A stretch of DNA of 64,000 bases from a virus, in IMG/VR virus record IMGVR_UViG_3300025659_000335, positions 23,546-87,545 of that record; one strand, written 5' to 3'. The translations under genes were made by a program, and so were the position numbers. Positions 1 through 8,686 of the stretch are shown piece by piece. Positions within the stretch are counted from its first letter, which is position 1. Each line of letters begins with the position of its first letter. The notes under the pieces were generated by a model, which saw only the letters and a program-made list of their open reading frames with translations, searched no databases and was not told the DNA's origin.

Positions 1-448
1 CTTTATCTAATACAACCTGTCTTTCTAATAACTGCTCTTCTAGTGTAACTAGACTTCTATACATTAAATAATAATAAGGCGTTTCGCTTAGAGTTAAATA
101 CATTGCTACAAATTGGAACATTAAAGATGTCATTAATATAGTGTTGATGTATCCAATAGGATTTAATAAAACGTTTGGGTCAAATCCTAAAAAATCAGCA
201 AGCAATATTAACGCAAGAAACGCCGAATACCCTCCAGCCTCGGTTAAGAACACCTTTGTTTTATCTTTCCAATCCTTCAGCGCTCTAGATAGTTGATCTC
301 CAAGCTCACTAAGTAGTGCAGCAATATCTGCATCAGAGGAATCAAGACCAAGACTCTCAGCTAAATTATTTAAAAAAGTAGAGACCTGGTGCTCAACTCT
401 AATAGTAGTACAAGGATTTGGTTGTTGTAGTATTTGATCAGTAGCCAT
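1..448 (-). CDS. Membrane protein of unknown function, C-terminus cut by window edge
   Basis: This frame opens with ATG at 448, sharing one base with the stop of the upstream sigma-like gene, and runs off the left end, leaving 149 residues. The first 65 residues are soluble and partly acidic. Two hydrophobic stretches follow (about 75-91 and 101-120) and would make a helical hairpin in a membrane. It is the last visible gene of the leftward tail operon. I do not recognise the family; a membrane-active virion or lysis protein is possible but not shown. Confidence 0.6.
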   Translation of the reverse strand, partial: MATDQILQQPNPCTTIRVEHQVSTFLNNLAESLGLDSSDADIAALLSELGDQLSRALKDWKDKTKVFLTEAGGYSAFLALILLADFLGFDPNVLLNPIGYINTILMTSLMFQFVAMYLTLSETPYYYLMYRSLVTLEEQLLERQVVLDK

Positions 449-1179
449 TAATATCTCATGCTATCTCTAAGTTTAGCAGCTATATCCTTTTTTCGCTGTG
501 CCACTTTTTGTGAAGACAATCTTAATTTAAATGATATGTCTTTGTCTTTTAATTTAGGTTTTCCACCATAGCCAAAAACATACTCTATTATTTTTTTATC
601 TATTGGGTCTGAGTCATAGTATATAAAGCTCAGAGCTTGTCTTAATTTAAACTGTTCTGGAGAAGCTAAGTCAGGGGTATACTCAAAGAATGTTCCGACA
701 TCATCTTCATCACCAGTGCCGTGTTCAATGGAAAGGTCTCGTCTCAGCTCTATCTGTAGTTTCTCGATCTCTTTAATTGGCCAACTCATTTCGTCAGCCA
801 GTTCAGCCATTGTTGGTTCACGGCCTTTATCTGATTCTATGTTATCATAGATAGAATTATATATACCTATCTTCATCGCCCGTGGTTCAGGAATGTGCCC
901 AACGTTCTGATAGTTAATAACAAATCTTTGTAACTTCTTTAGATAGTTAGTCACATGGGTATTCAACTGAGCTTTCTCTGGGTCATATGTATCAAAAGCT
1001 TGGTATACTAATTTAGTAGCCTCCATATCGATAGCCACTCTAGGAAGAGTTACACCAACATATTTTCCGATCTGTTGATTAATTAAGGGCTTTAAGGATT
1101 TAACTAATTGCTGACCGGCCATTTTATTACCAGCTCTATATTGCTTCCATAGTTCTAATTCTTTTTCACGCAGCGTCAT
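448..1179 (-). CDS. Sigma-70-like transcription factor in the tail operon
   Basis: The 243 residues follow the order of a group 3-type sigma factor. A region 2-like helical part covers about 8-95, with an FDTYDPEKA segment resembling the conserved stretch around region 2.2-2.3. A region 3-like helical part has REPTMAELADEM near 120-131. A C-terminal region 4-like helix-turn-helix covers about 185-240. It would bind host RNA polymerase and redirect it, presumably to late phage genes. It lies among tail genes rather than early genes, and a second, more canonical sigma factor is encoded at 36482. The match is by pattern only and region 4 is divergent, so a non-sigma DNA-binding protein remains possible. 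Confidence 0.6.
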   Translation of the reverse strand: MTLREKELELWKQYRAGNKMAGQQLVKSLKPLINQQIGKYVGVTLPRVAIDMEATKLVYQAFDTYDPEKAQLNTHVTNYLKKLQRFVINYQNVGHIPEPRAMKIGIYNSIYDNIESDKGREPTMAELADEMSWPIKEIEKLQIELRRDLSIEHGTGDEDDVGTFFEYTPDLASPEQFKLRQALSFIYYDSDPIDKKIIEYVFGYGGKPKLKDKDISFKLRLSSQKVAQRKKDIAAKLRDSMRY

Positions 1180-1187
1180 CTAATCTC

Positions 1188-2333
1188 CTAAAAAGCCAGT
1201 GCATGATTTCCACCATACACTAACATTAATTTGTTAAACAGTAATCTATAAATTTGAATTAATCTTATATAGTGTTCGTTTGATTTTGATTGATGTGGTA
1301 ATGCATTTGATACTGTAAATTCTTCAGTTACTGCATTTTTTAAGTTATTAGCATATGAATCAACCTCTTCTTCTGTAGGGAAAAATTGTGGTATAGTTCT
1401 GATTCTAATTTTTAACATATTAGCAACACGCTCAATACCTTGAAATATAGTTTCTCGTTCTTCGGTAATTACGGTAGGTGTATATGAATAAACATTGTTT
1501 ATAAAAATTTCAATTATATCTATAGTATCCTTAAGCACATCGATATCGTTTTTTAAATCCCCTATTTGTGCTGTAATGTCTTCATTATTGGTATCATAGT
1601 AGCTAGATAAATCATAATGATTTTCTAATTGATTATCAGTAACTAAACTTTCCATAGCTAAACTATGATTAGTTACTACCCAGCTCATTCCAAATTCAAT
1701 ATATTTATCAGCAGTAGCTATATTTCTATAATTAAAGGTTAAAGGATAGCCCCATATAGTGTGGTTCATTATTCTCATAATAGCCACTGACCCATCGTCT
1801 ACTAGCTGTGTTCCCCGCATATGATTATTATAAAGATCTAGTAATGAAGACCCATGAAAATAATCTGAAGGAGCGCCTTTTGCTTTTGTACTAGTATGCT
1901 CTAACGCAGTACCAGAAAAGGTATATATTTTAACAGAGTCTCCAAACAATGCCACAGATGCAGCACCAAATGTATTCTGTATCTGTGCTCTTTCTTTTTG
2001 AGTTATATCAAGAGCACTTAAATAAAACCTATTAGTCATATAATTTATATTAGAGGAAGCTTTGTCTTTAATAAATATTACAGCGCCGGAATTAGCAAGA
2101 TCATACTGACTACTTGAGCTAATCTTTTCAGACAAATGTATAGGTAATTCTTTCTTAGTACTAACACCGCGTAGTTGACTAATAATCTGTCCTCTAGTTG
2201 AGCTTGAAGATGTCGGTGATGGGCCATCAAAAACATTCTCTGCAGTATTTACTGCCGGTATGTTTAGGCCCTCACTACCATCATTTATATATCCGAGCCT
2301 AATGCCGGCTCCATAAATTTCAGAATCACTCAT
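1188..2333 (-). CDS. Uncharacterised tail/baseplate-region protein
   Basis: A 381-residue soluble protein with no signal peptide or membrane segment. The first 60 residues are Ser/Thr-rich and look flexible. The middle is mixed alpha/beta, and about 250-310 is likely coiled-coil. It sits directly after the hub-like gene (3-base gap) and before the sigma-like gene, in the position of baseplate genes in myoviruses. A structural role is inferred from context alone; I do not recognise the family. Confidence 0.5.
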   Translation of the reverse strand: MSDSEIYGAGIRLGYINDGSEGLNIPAVNTAENVFDGPSPTSSSSTRGQIISQLRGVSTKKELPIHLSEKISSSSQYDLANSGAVIFIKDKASSNINYMTNRFYLSALDITQKERAQIQNTFGAASVALFGDSVKIYTFSGTALEHTSTKAKGAPSDYFHGSSLLDLYNNHMRGTQLVDDGSVAIMRIMNHTIWGYPLTFNYRNIATADKYIEFGMSWVVTNHSLAMESLVTDNQLENHYDLSSYYDTNNEDITAQIGDLKNDIDVLKDTIDIIEIFINNVYSYTPTVITEERETIFQGIERVANMLKIRIRTIPQFFPTEEEVDSYANNLKNAVTEEFTVSNALPHQSKSNEHYIRLIQIYRLLFNKLMLVYGGNHALAF

Positions 2334-2336
2334 ACA

Positions 2337-4628
2337 TTACCTCGTCACTATAGTGGTTAAATCTTGTTGGAATTGTTTTAAATATTTACCAAAGGCTTTT
2401 TCTATTGCTTGTTTTCGTTTTTCTGAATAAACTTTTTTTAGCTCATCGTGAAGATCCGGGTCTATCTCTGCGCTAGTTAAATTATGATTTATTAAAGCTT
2501 TTGCATTTTCTATTTTCACTACTTCGGTTGTGTCTTTATAGTCTAAAGTTCCAGGCACATCTCCACTAACATTTAAGAATTTAAAATAATCGGTCATTGT
2601 AATAAGATTCCTTGATGTTTGTATTTTTCTAAATCCTGGTTTATTAGAAACATTACTATATATATTTTTCAATACGTGTATGCTATAGGAAATTAACTTA
2701 GCATTTGCGATTTCCTCTGAGTCATTTTTCTTTACTTTAAACTCCTCTAAGTTTACTATTAGTTTCCCGGTTTCGTACTGTCTAATAAAGTCTAACAAAG
2801 AAGAGTCATAAAAGGAAGACCTTTCTTTATTTACAAAGTAGTTTTTATAAAAATTTTCTTTTTCCTTTAATGATGTATCATCTTTATCCCATTCCGAAGC
2901 TTCAGCAGAGTCTATTTTTTTATGTAGTGTTCCATGTTGAATCAGTGGATAAATCTCAACACCTATCTTATCAATCTTATAAAAATCTTCGTCTAAGTAT
3001 GAATTCATAAACGGAACTAAATCGTAAGTTAAATCTAACTTATGTGGAGAAGGATCTTCACCAGCATCTTCTGCTATATCAATATTTTCCTGAGCATCCC
3101 ATATTAATCTAGGTTTAGATATTGTCAGTTGACAGGAAGCAGCGCCTTCTGAGTTTATAGTAATTCTTTGTCCAGACAATATCCCACAAACACTAGGAGT
3201 ATCATCCTCTGTCTCTAGTATTAGAGCAGGAAATCCTATTATTCGATGGGGGTTAAACTCAGTGCTAACAGAACACGACCTACTTCCGTATCTAGCGTCA
3301 AAGAATTCTAATAAAGTTTCTTTATAGAGTTTCTTTTTTAATTCAAGTTGAGCTTTTGCTTTTTGTTCAGCAGCTTCTTCATCGCTAGTCCAAAGTTGGA
3401 ACGGGTCTAGTGGTGGCCTCTTAGAATATAGAGTTAAAAAGTCTAAAGTACCTTGAGCTAAATTTTGGTTTATTGGTCGATTACGGCCTCTATAGGTTTC
3501 TTCCGTCGTGAATTCTAATTTTGGTTTTTTAACGTCATCCCCATCAACCAAATCTAATCCAGGAACCATTACCATAGGAACTAGGGTTTTAGGGATTACC
3601 CCAGTATTCGTCGTCCATTGTCTTAATGCGTCTAATTCTGCAACATATACTGTTGGCTCTGTGGTAAAGCTACGAGAAAAACTATAAGACATTTTTTCAT
3701 CAGCAAATATAATATTATTTTTTATTGGTGGTGCAAAGTCCAAGTTAGGAACAATGTATGCACGCATTGGTACAGACTCTCCAGTAGCAGGATTTATAGT
3801 CTGTGTAAAGGTAGCAGGAAATATAATTCTATAATTAAGGCGCTCTAAAAATAATTGTATAAAATTCAATAAGGATAGTGCATTAGGGTTTTCACTTTGA
3901 CTTAACATGTCTTTCCTTAATTGATGAACTTTTAATAAAGAGACAGCATGTTTATTAGGGAATGCAAATAAAGTCTTATCAAACTTTAATGGTTCATTTA
4001 ATAGGCCGTAATAAAAATCTAAATTACTAAAGTAAGAAATTAACTTTTGAAACAGGGGTTGTAAATTAGCATCAGAGCCGCCCTCTTCAAACACTTTATA
4101 TGCATTTTGAAAAAGCAGCAGAAGTCCAGGAACTGCCTCTGCTGTAAACTCATAATCTTTATCTTTTATTTCTTTATCCGGGGTTTCTGTTGTATCCGAA
4201 TCTTCCTTACCCTCCTCATTAAAAGCATCACTATTAATTAAATAAAAAGATACATCTGCTTGGTGTACTTTAGTGCTTAAGTAATCGACAGCAAATTTAT
4301 GTATTGATGCCCACTTACTTAATAAAGAAACTGCTTGGATATTAGCTTGTCTAGTGCCAACTTCAGTTCTATTATAATTTATACCTGCTACTTCGCCTTC
4401 AAACAAAAGGAAGTAATCCTCACCCTTATCTCCGTATTCATCAATTATTTTCCCAAACACTTGTACAAGAGTTCCGGGTAATATTCTTGTTGCACCAGAC
4501 TGTGCAGGAAAATTTAGAGTGCATTGTGGAAAAGAGCCAATACCCTCAGATATAGAAATACCACTAAACGGAATTTCTATTCCCTCTAAAAATAATTTAC
4601 AATCAATATGTACTACATTAGTATCCAT
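2337..4628 (-). CDS. Putative baseplate hub protein (gpD/gp27-like)
   Basis: This 763-residue protein begins with a beta-rich segment (LEGIEIPFSGISISEGIG near 14-31, then TLNFP) typical of the first domain of phage late-control D / hub proteins, which form the ring above the tail spike. A long central part and a lysine/aspartate-rich C-terminus follow. It lies immediately after the tape measure gene, overlapping it as TAATG, which is the usual place of hub genes. The fold assignment rests on the N-terminal pattern and gene order; the long C-terminal half is unassigned. Confidence 0.55.
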   Translation of the reverse strand: MDTNVVHIDCKLFLEGIEIPFSGISISEGIGSFPQCTLNFPAQSGATRILPGTLVQVFGKIIDEYGDKGEDYFLLFEGEVAGINYNRTEVGTRQANIQAVSLLSKWASIHKFAVDYLSTKVHQADVSFYLINSDAFNEEGKEDSDTTETPDKEIKDKDYEFTAEAVPGLLLLFQNAYKVFEEGGSDANLQPLFQKLISYFSNLDFYYGLLNEPLKFDKTLFAFPNKHAVSLLKVHQLRKDMLSQSENPNALSLLNFIQLFLERLNYRIIFPATFTQTINPATGESVPMRAYIVPNLDFAPPIKNNIIFADEKMSYSFSRSFTTEPTVYVAELDALRQWTTNTGVIPKTLVPMVMVPGLDLVDGDDVKKPKLEFTTEETYRGRNRPINQNLAQGTLDFLTLYSKRPPLDPFQLWTSDEEAAEQKAKAQLELKKKLYKETLLEFFDARYGSRSCSVSTEFNPHRIIGFPALILETEDDTPSVCGILSGQRITINSEGAASCQLTISKPRLIWDAQENIDIAEDAGEDPSPHKLDLTYDLVPFMNSYLDEDFYKIDKIGVEIYPLIQHGTLHKKIDSAEASEWDKDDTSLKEKENFYKNYFVNKERSSFYDSSLLDFIRQYETGKLIVNLEEFKVKKNDSEEIANAKLISYSIHVLKNIYSNVSNKPGFRKIQTSRNLITMTDYFKFLNVSGDVPGTLDYKDTTEVVKIENAKALINHNLTSAEIDPDLHDELKKVYSEKRKQAIEKAFGKYLKQFQQDLTTIVTR

Positions 4629-7600
4629 TATTTAAATTTATCTTTCCTATGTTTTATATTATATGTTACTATTAGTCCACCGTCAGGATGGATAAGGCGA
4701 TTCCACATATCGTAGGTATCGCTAAGAAGTTGAACTTCAGTTCTCTCTCCAAAGTCTTTTAGTGCTGCTTCTTTTGCCTCATCAGACAATTTAGAGCTAG
4801 GATTATTAATTTTTGCTAGGAGTTCTGCCCTTGTGGACTCTCCTGATAGCATAGAGTCTCTTAGTTCTGCAAGACCTTCAAAGTCTTCCATAGATAGAGG
4901 ATTATCGCTATCGAAATAGAATTTTCCACCAGTAGAAGCAAATGCTTTTAACACATTAGTTACTTCGCCTCCCCCCATTTCTCCCTTAATTTTATCTAAC
5001 TTTAATTTAGTATGTCCAAAGCTTCGTCTTTTTGCAAGGTCTTTATGTTTTCCATATTTTTCTGAGAACTTGCCTAAAGCTCTTCGCTGTCTATAGTATG
5101 TCTCTCGTTGGCCTGTGGTTAACTTTCCTATATTCTCATCAGTTGCTAGTTTATCCATAGCTTCTAAATCTATGTTCCACCAATTCATATTAAAGCCTTC
5201 TTCATCTTTAACCATGAATAGTTCTTCGCCGCCCATATCATTTAATATGTCTCGTAATCCACTAAAGTCATCATCGCCGCCAATTTCTCTACTTTCAAAA
5301 GCATTACTAAAGTCATCGTATTTACCTAACTTATCATCTATCCTTTGGTCTAATACGGAAATAGCTAATGAAGTTCTAGAGGCTTCCTCAGTAGTGTCAG
5401 ATTGGTTTGATTCATTTATGACTTCCATGAACAAAAACTCTTCATTCCCCTTCTCACTATGCATGTGTCCTTTTACTCTTCTTTTTTCTTCTATGATTAG
5501 CTCATCCCAATATTTACCATAACCTCTTATAGACCAATAATCTATCTGCTTTGACGGATCCTGTTTTAATAGAGCTCCAGTTTCGAAGGCTCTAGTATCT
5601 CTTGCTGAAAAACCAACTAATGCTCCACTCGACGCTCCCAAGCCTGTTATTGCTCTACGAGCTTTAGCAGCACCTCTCGTGCCTATAAATAAATCATCAC
5701 CAGATCGATCTTCTTTTAATCTTTTATATTCTTCTATAGCTTCTATTTGTTCCTCTGCGTCTTCTCCTGTATATGTTTTAGCATATGCTCCAGCAAACAT
5801 CGCAGAAAAAGTATTTCTTTTTCCTACTTGAAGAGTTCTTGATGCACTAGCTGAGGACTGACTCTCCATTATTTTATTGAAATCTTCTTCTATGTCTGTC
5901 AGTTCTTCGCTATCTTCTCCTAAGAATAACTTTGGTGTGTTAAATTCAACGGATTCAAGACCAGCTAGGCTTGTTGAAACATCGTCTAGTTTACCTTTTA
6001 TAGCTCTTGTTATTCCACCAAAGAACCTTCTTCCAACAGTGTCTGTAATACCGAATGTCATATCATGCCAGCCAGATTTAATATCTGCTTTTATCCCGGT
6101 ACCTATCCCAACTTTATTACTTAAAATCTCATGCTGTTGTTTTTCTACAGCAAATTGACCTACCTCTTGAAGATATCGTTCAGGCCCCTCTTTGAACATT
6201 TCCATTGCGGCATCTATTTCAACCCTACCGCCTTTGAATCTGCCTGACTGTAGCATGAACTGCTTCATAGTATTTTCATCAGTTATACCAAAGTCTGTAT
6301 ACTGCTCAATAAATGGTGCCATTCTTGCGGCATTGGCTGCATAATGATTTATATTAGCAGCTCTATTTGGCGCAGTATATAAATCTCCAAAATAACTAGT
6401 AGGGTCGTCACTATACTTATTTGAGAATGCAATAAATTGATCATTAAAATTAAAAGCTCCAGCTTCTATTCCACCATAAGCCATCATTCCTAATGGAGTG
6501 GTGGCGTATTGAGTCTGTTGTTGTGCCATAGCCATAGAAGCATTTTCTACACCACCATACCTTCTTATAGTTTCTCGTCCTAATGGGCTTTCTTTTAAAG
6601 CTTCTGCCTGCATTCTCGTTTGTAGTAACATACTTTGAGCAGGGATAGCGTCGACTCCCATTTGTCCTAATCCGGCAGAACCTTGTTGTAGATAATTTAA
6701 CATTCTTTCTGGAGAACTTCCGGTAGCTATACTAACTCCACGAATAGTATTCGCATAATCTCCAGATTGGCCTACACTTATACCTAGGCCCTGCATTCCT
6801 GCCATAAACTTAACGGCCTCATCTCGAGATACTCTAAGGGCGTCCATTACTTCTTTAGTATTTTTTATTAAATCTTTAGTAGTTTTTATAAAAGCATCTG
6901 GTGAACTAGTTCCAGAGTATCCTCCTGCATTAGCAAATCCTAAAATATCTCTTTGAATTTCATCTGAGTCGATACCTTTAATTAAAGGTTCTTTATCAAA
7001 TCTAGTATTTAATATACTTCTAGCTGCACTCGTTGCATCAGAACTTGAAAATTCTGGCCCAGTAAATGACCCAGAAAGTGCTTTTATAGCACCACCCATA
7101 TCCATGGCCTGTCTCTCATTTTTAGCTAAAGTACTGCCTACTAAATCTAAGCCCAACCCAACAGCAAGACCAACGCCAATCCCCACAGGCCCGCCTGCCG
7201 ATCCAGCTGCGGCGCCAGCTATGGCTCCAGCCCCTAACCCAATAGCACCACTTCCGGCTCCAAGAAGTCCCTCCGCTATTCCTTTTGCACTAAAAATACC
7301 TTGAGAGCTTTTAAGTCTATATTCTCCTTTTGACATTGGCATATCATTGTTATAGCCAGCACCAACAGCCGCACCAGCGACTGAGCTAAAGAAGCTTCTT
7401 TCGCCTATATTGTTTAAAAGTTGATTATATTGATTTGTTGGGCCATAAGGAATATCCATTATAGGGCTATTAGTTAGTCCTAAAGAAGCACGAGTTTGGT
7501 TAAACATTTGCATTCCATGTTCAACCCCTTCACGAAATTCTGATAAAGACGCAGAAAAATTACCAGATCCTTGTTGAAATTTATCTGATAGGTCGGCTAT

Positions 7601-7789
7601 ATAATCAACCACACTCTTCTTTGACATGGAGTCATTGAGCTGATTAAGTGGTGCTATATATCTACCACTGCCGAATCCACCACCTTCGCCCATCAAGGCG
7701 CCATTAACTTGGTCTCTTATATTAAATAATTGACTAGCTAAATCTGCATCATCTATTTCAATTTTATACTTAAGTACTTCTTCTGCCAT
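4628..7789 (-). CDS. Tail tape measure protein
   Basis: At 1053 residues this is the longest gene in the leftward tail block. Its start (KYKIEIDDADLASQLFNIRD, about 7-26) is typical of tape measure proteins. A glycine/alanine-rich hydrophobic hairpin lies near 170-220, matching the membrane-active segment of that family, and much of the rest is helical. It follows the tail assembly chaperone and its frameshift extension, the canonical order of chaperone, frameshift product, tape measure. In the virion it would line the tail tube, set tail length and help DNA cross the envelope. The frameshifted chaperone ORF overlaps its first 20 bases. Confidence 0.85.
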   Translation of the reverse strand: MAEEVLKYKIEIDDADLASQLFNIRDQVNGALMGEGGGFGSGRYIAPLNQLNDSMSKKSVVDYIADLSDKFQQGSGNFSASLSEFREGVEHGMQMFNQTRASLGLTNSPIMDIPYGPTNQYNQLLNNIGERSFFSSVAGAAVGAGYNNDMPMSKGEYRLKSSQGIFSAKGIAEGLLGAGSGAIGLGAGAIAGAAAGSAGGPVGIGVGLAVGLGLDLVGSTLAKNERQAMDMGGAIKALSGSFTGPEFSSSDATSAARSILNTRFDKEPLIKGIDSDEIQRDILGFANAGGYSGTSSPDAFIKTTKDLIKNTKEVMDALRVSRDEAVKFMAGMQGLGISVGQSGDYANTIRGVSIATGSSPERMLNYLQQGSAGLGQMGVDAIPAQSMLLQTRMQAEALKESPLGRETIRRYGGVENASMAMAQQQTQYATTPLGMMAYGGIEAGAFNFNDQFIAFSNKYSDDPTSYFGDLYTAPNRAANINHYAANAARMAPFIEQYTDFGITDENTMKQFMLQSGRFKGGRVEIDAAMEMFKEGPERYLQEVGQFAVEKQQHEILSNKVGIGTGIKADIKSGWHDMTFGITDTVGRRFFGGITRAIKGKLDDVSTSLAGLESVEFNTPKLFLGEDSEELTDIEEDFNKIMESQSSASASRTLQVGKRNTFSAMFAGAYAKTYTGEDAEEQIEAIEEYKRLKEDRSGDDLFIGTRGAAKARRAITGLGASSGALVGFSARDTRAFETGALLKQDPSKQIDYWSIRGYGKYWDELIIEEKRRVKGHMHSEKGNEEFLFMEVINESNQSDTTEEASRTSLAISVLDQRIDDKLGKYDDFSNAFESREIGGDDDFSGLRDILNDMGGEELFMVKDEEGFNMNWWNIDLEAMDKLATDENIGKLTTGQRETYYRQRRALGKFSEKYGKHKDLAKRRSFGHTKLKLDKIKGEMGGGEVTNVLKAFASTGGKFYFDSDNPLSMEDFEGLAELRDSMLSGESTRAELLAKINNPSSKLSDEAKEAALKDFGERTEVQLLSDTYDMWNRLIHPDGGLIVTYNIKHRKDKFK

Positions 7790-8542
7790 GAGTTACGTCC
7801 TTAGCGAGGGCTGAAACATCCTTTTGAAAATCACTTTCTATATGTTTTCCAGCTTTTTTAGCTTTTACTTTTACTCCGAAGAATCCTTTTTTATTTAAAC
7901 TCTTCATATCATTCATTAGTTCTTGTGTCTTGAAAGTCTTTTTAGGCTTAAGAGATATTACATCATTATATTCTTGTAATACTCTATTAAAAGCCTCAAC
8001 ATCTTGAGCATTGCTTGCATCTAATAGGTTGGACTGTAATAATAAGTTAAATCTTAAATTTTCAATATTATCTTCTCTAGATAGATATTGTATTATTACA
8101 GTTTCTTCTAAACTACCCTTTGGTCCAGGATTTATTCCGTTGGCTTTTGCTCTGAGTCTGAAGAAGTTGAGGCGGTCTCGAAAAAAGTGTTCTCAATCTC
8201 TTCTCCTGTAACTTCTTTAGCGACAAGCTTTTCGAACTCTTGCCACTTCTCAACTAGGCTATCAATTAAAGATGTTGGCTGATTTCCTAATAACAGTCTA
8301 TTTTTATCTACATCATCTGCAGCTACGTTATTGTATTTTTCCAGTAGTCTGGCTAGTAGCTCAATGCTGTAAGTGTGTAGTACTATTGCAGTTCCACCAT
8401 CCACGCTTTTCATGTAATGTTCGACTTCCAGCTGTATGTCAGCACTTATACTACGTAAAGTATAAGTAGCTTTTCCTCCTAAAAACTCAAAGGTTTCTGT
8501 GGCGTATCCTATGTCTACGATTTGTTCTAAATATTTTCCCAT
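7770..8542 (-). CDS. Tail assembly chaperone, long form made by -1 frameshift
   Basis: Reading the short form from 8542 to 8180, slipping back one base on T TTT TTC and continuing, the -1 frame stays open for 136 more codons to a TAA at 7772-7770, giving 257 residues. The extension begins R-D-R-L-N-F-F-R and ends G-R-R-S-T. It is basic, lysine-rich towards its end, and has no start codon of its own near the overlap, so it can only be made by frameshifting. It corresponds to lambda gpGT, whose T domain contacts the tail tube protein. The extension overlaps the tape measure start by 20 bases. Confidence 0.75.
8132..8542 (-). CDS. Tail assembly chaperone, short (zero-frame) form
   Basis: A 136-residue acidic protein, mostly helical after about residue 35. 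It sits directly before the tape measure gene, where lambda gpG and its analogues are found; such proteins coat the tape measure during tail assembly. It is the first gene of the leftward operon, with a promoter at 8578-8606 and about 29 bases of leader. A slippery heptamer at codons 120-121 gives access to a second frame, so this product should be the majority form. The function rests on position and on the frameshift architecture rather than on sequence likeness. Confidence 0.75.
   Translation of the reverse strand: MGKYLEQIVDIGYATETFEFLGGKATYTLRSISADIQLEVEHYMKSVDGGTAIVLHTYSIELLARLLEKYNNVAADDVDKNRLLLGNQPTSLIDSLVEKWQEFEKLVAKEVTGEEIENTFFETASTSSDSEQKPTE
8180..8186 (-). other. Slippery heptamer for programmed -1 frameshift
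   Basis: On the minus strand the bases read T TTT TTC in the chaperone frame, a canonical X XXY YYZ slippery site. Both tRNAs (Phe, Phe) can re-pair one base back. The zero frame ends 15 sense codons later, while the -1 frame is open for over 400 bases up to the tape measure gene. Confidence 0.8.
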
Positions 8543-8577
8543 TAGTTATTTCCGGTTAAAGTTAAATGTTATATATA

Positions 8578-8606
8578 AATATAGTATACTAAGAAGCTTA
8601 GGTCAA
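8578..8606 (-). promoter_or_regulatory. Promoter for the leftward tail operon
   Basis: On the minus strand, TTGACC, 17 bases, TATATT. Transcription should start near 8571, leaving about 29 bases before the chaperone ATG at 8542. It fits the consensus shared by the other promoters of the window and faces away from the promoter at 8652-8680. Confidence 0.7.
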
Positions 8607-8617
8607 GTACACAATGA

Positions 8618-8633
8618 TATTTTGGTATAAGAA
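8618..8633 (+). repeat. 16-base intergenic element, copy 1 of 2
   Basis: TATTTTGGTATAAGAA occurs here between the divergent operons and identically at 31495-31510 after the ribonucleotide reductase gene. It contains TGGTATAAG, which resembles an extended -10 element, but no matching -35 is evident. Two exact copies confined to non-coding DNA suggest a binding or promoter site. Confidence 0.45.
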
Positions 8634-8651
8634 ATATAATGACAGTACCTC

Positions 8652-8680
8652 TTGATATCTAAAGCTCAATTTTTTATACT
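8652..8680 (+). promoter_or_regulatory. Promoter for the rightward replication operon
   Basis: TTGATA, 17 bases, TATACT. The helicase ATG at 8687 begins seven bases after the -10 box, which is the expected transcription start, so the mRNA would have essentially no leader. No Shine-Dalgarno sequence is present, consistent with leaderless translation. Confidence 0.65.
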
Positions 8681-8686
8681 ATACTT

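Noticed and set aside
5115-5522. Plus-strand ORF of 135 codons inside the tape measure gene
   Set aside because: It is antisense to a long convincing gene, Ser-rich as expected of a reverse reading, and has no ribosome site.
7104-7304. Plus-strand ORF rich in Pro and Ala opposite the tape measure hydrophobic segment
   Set aside because: It mirrors the Gly/Ala codons of the other strand and shows no independent coding sign.
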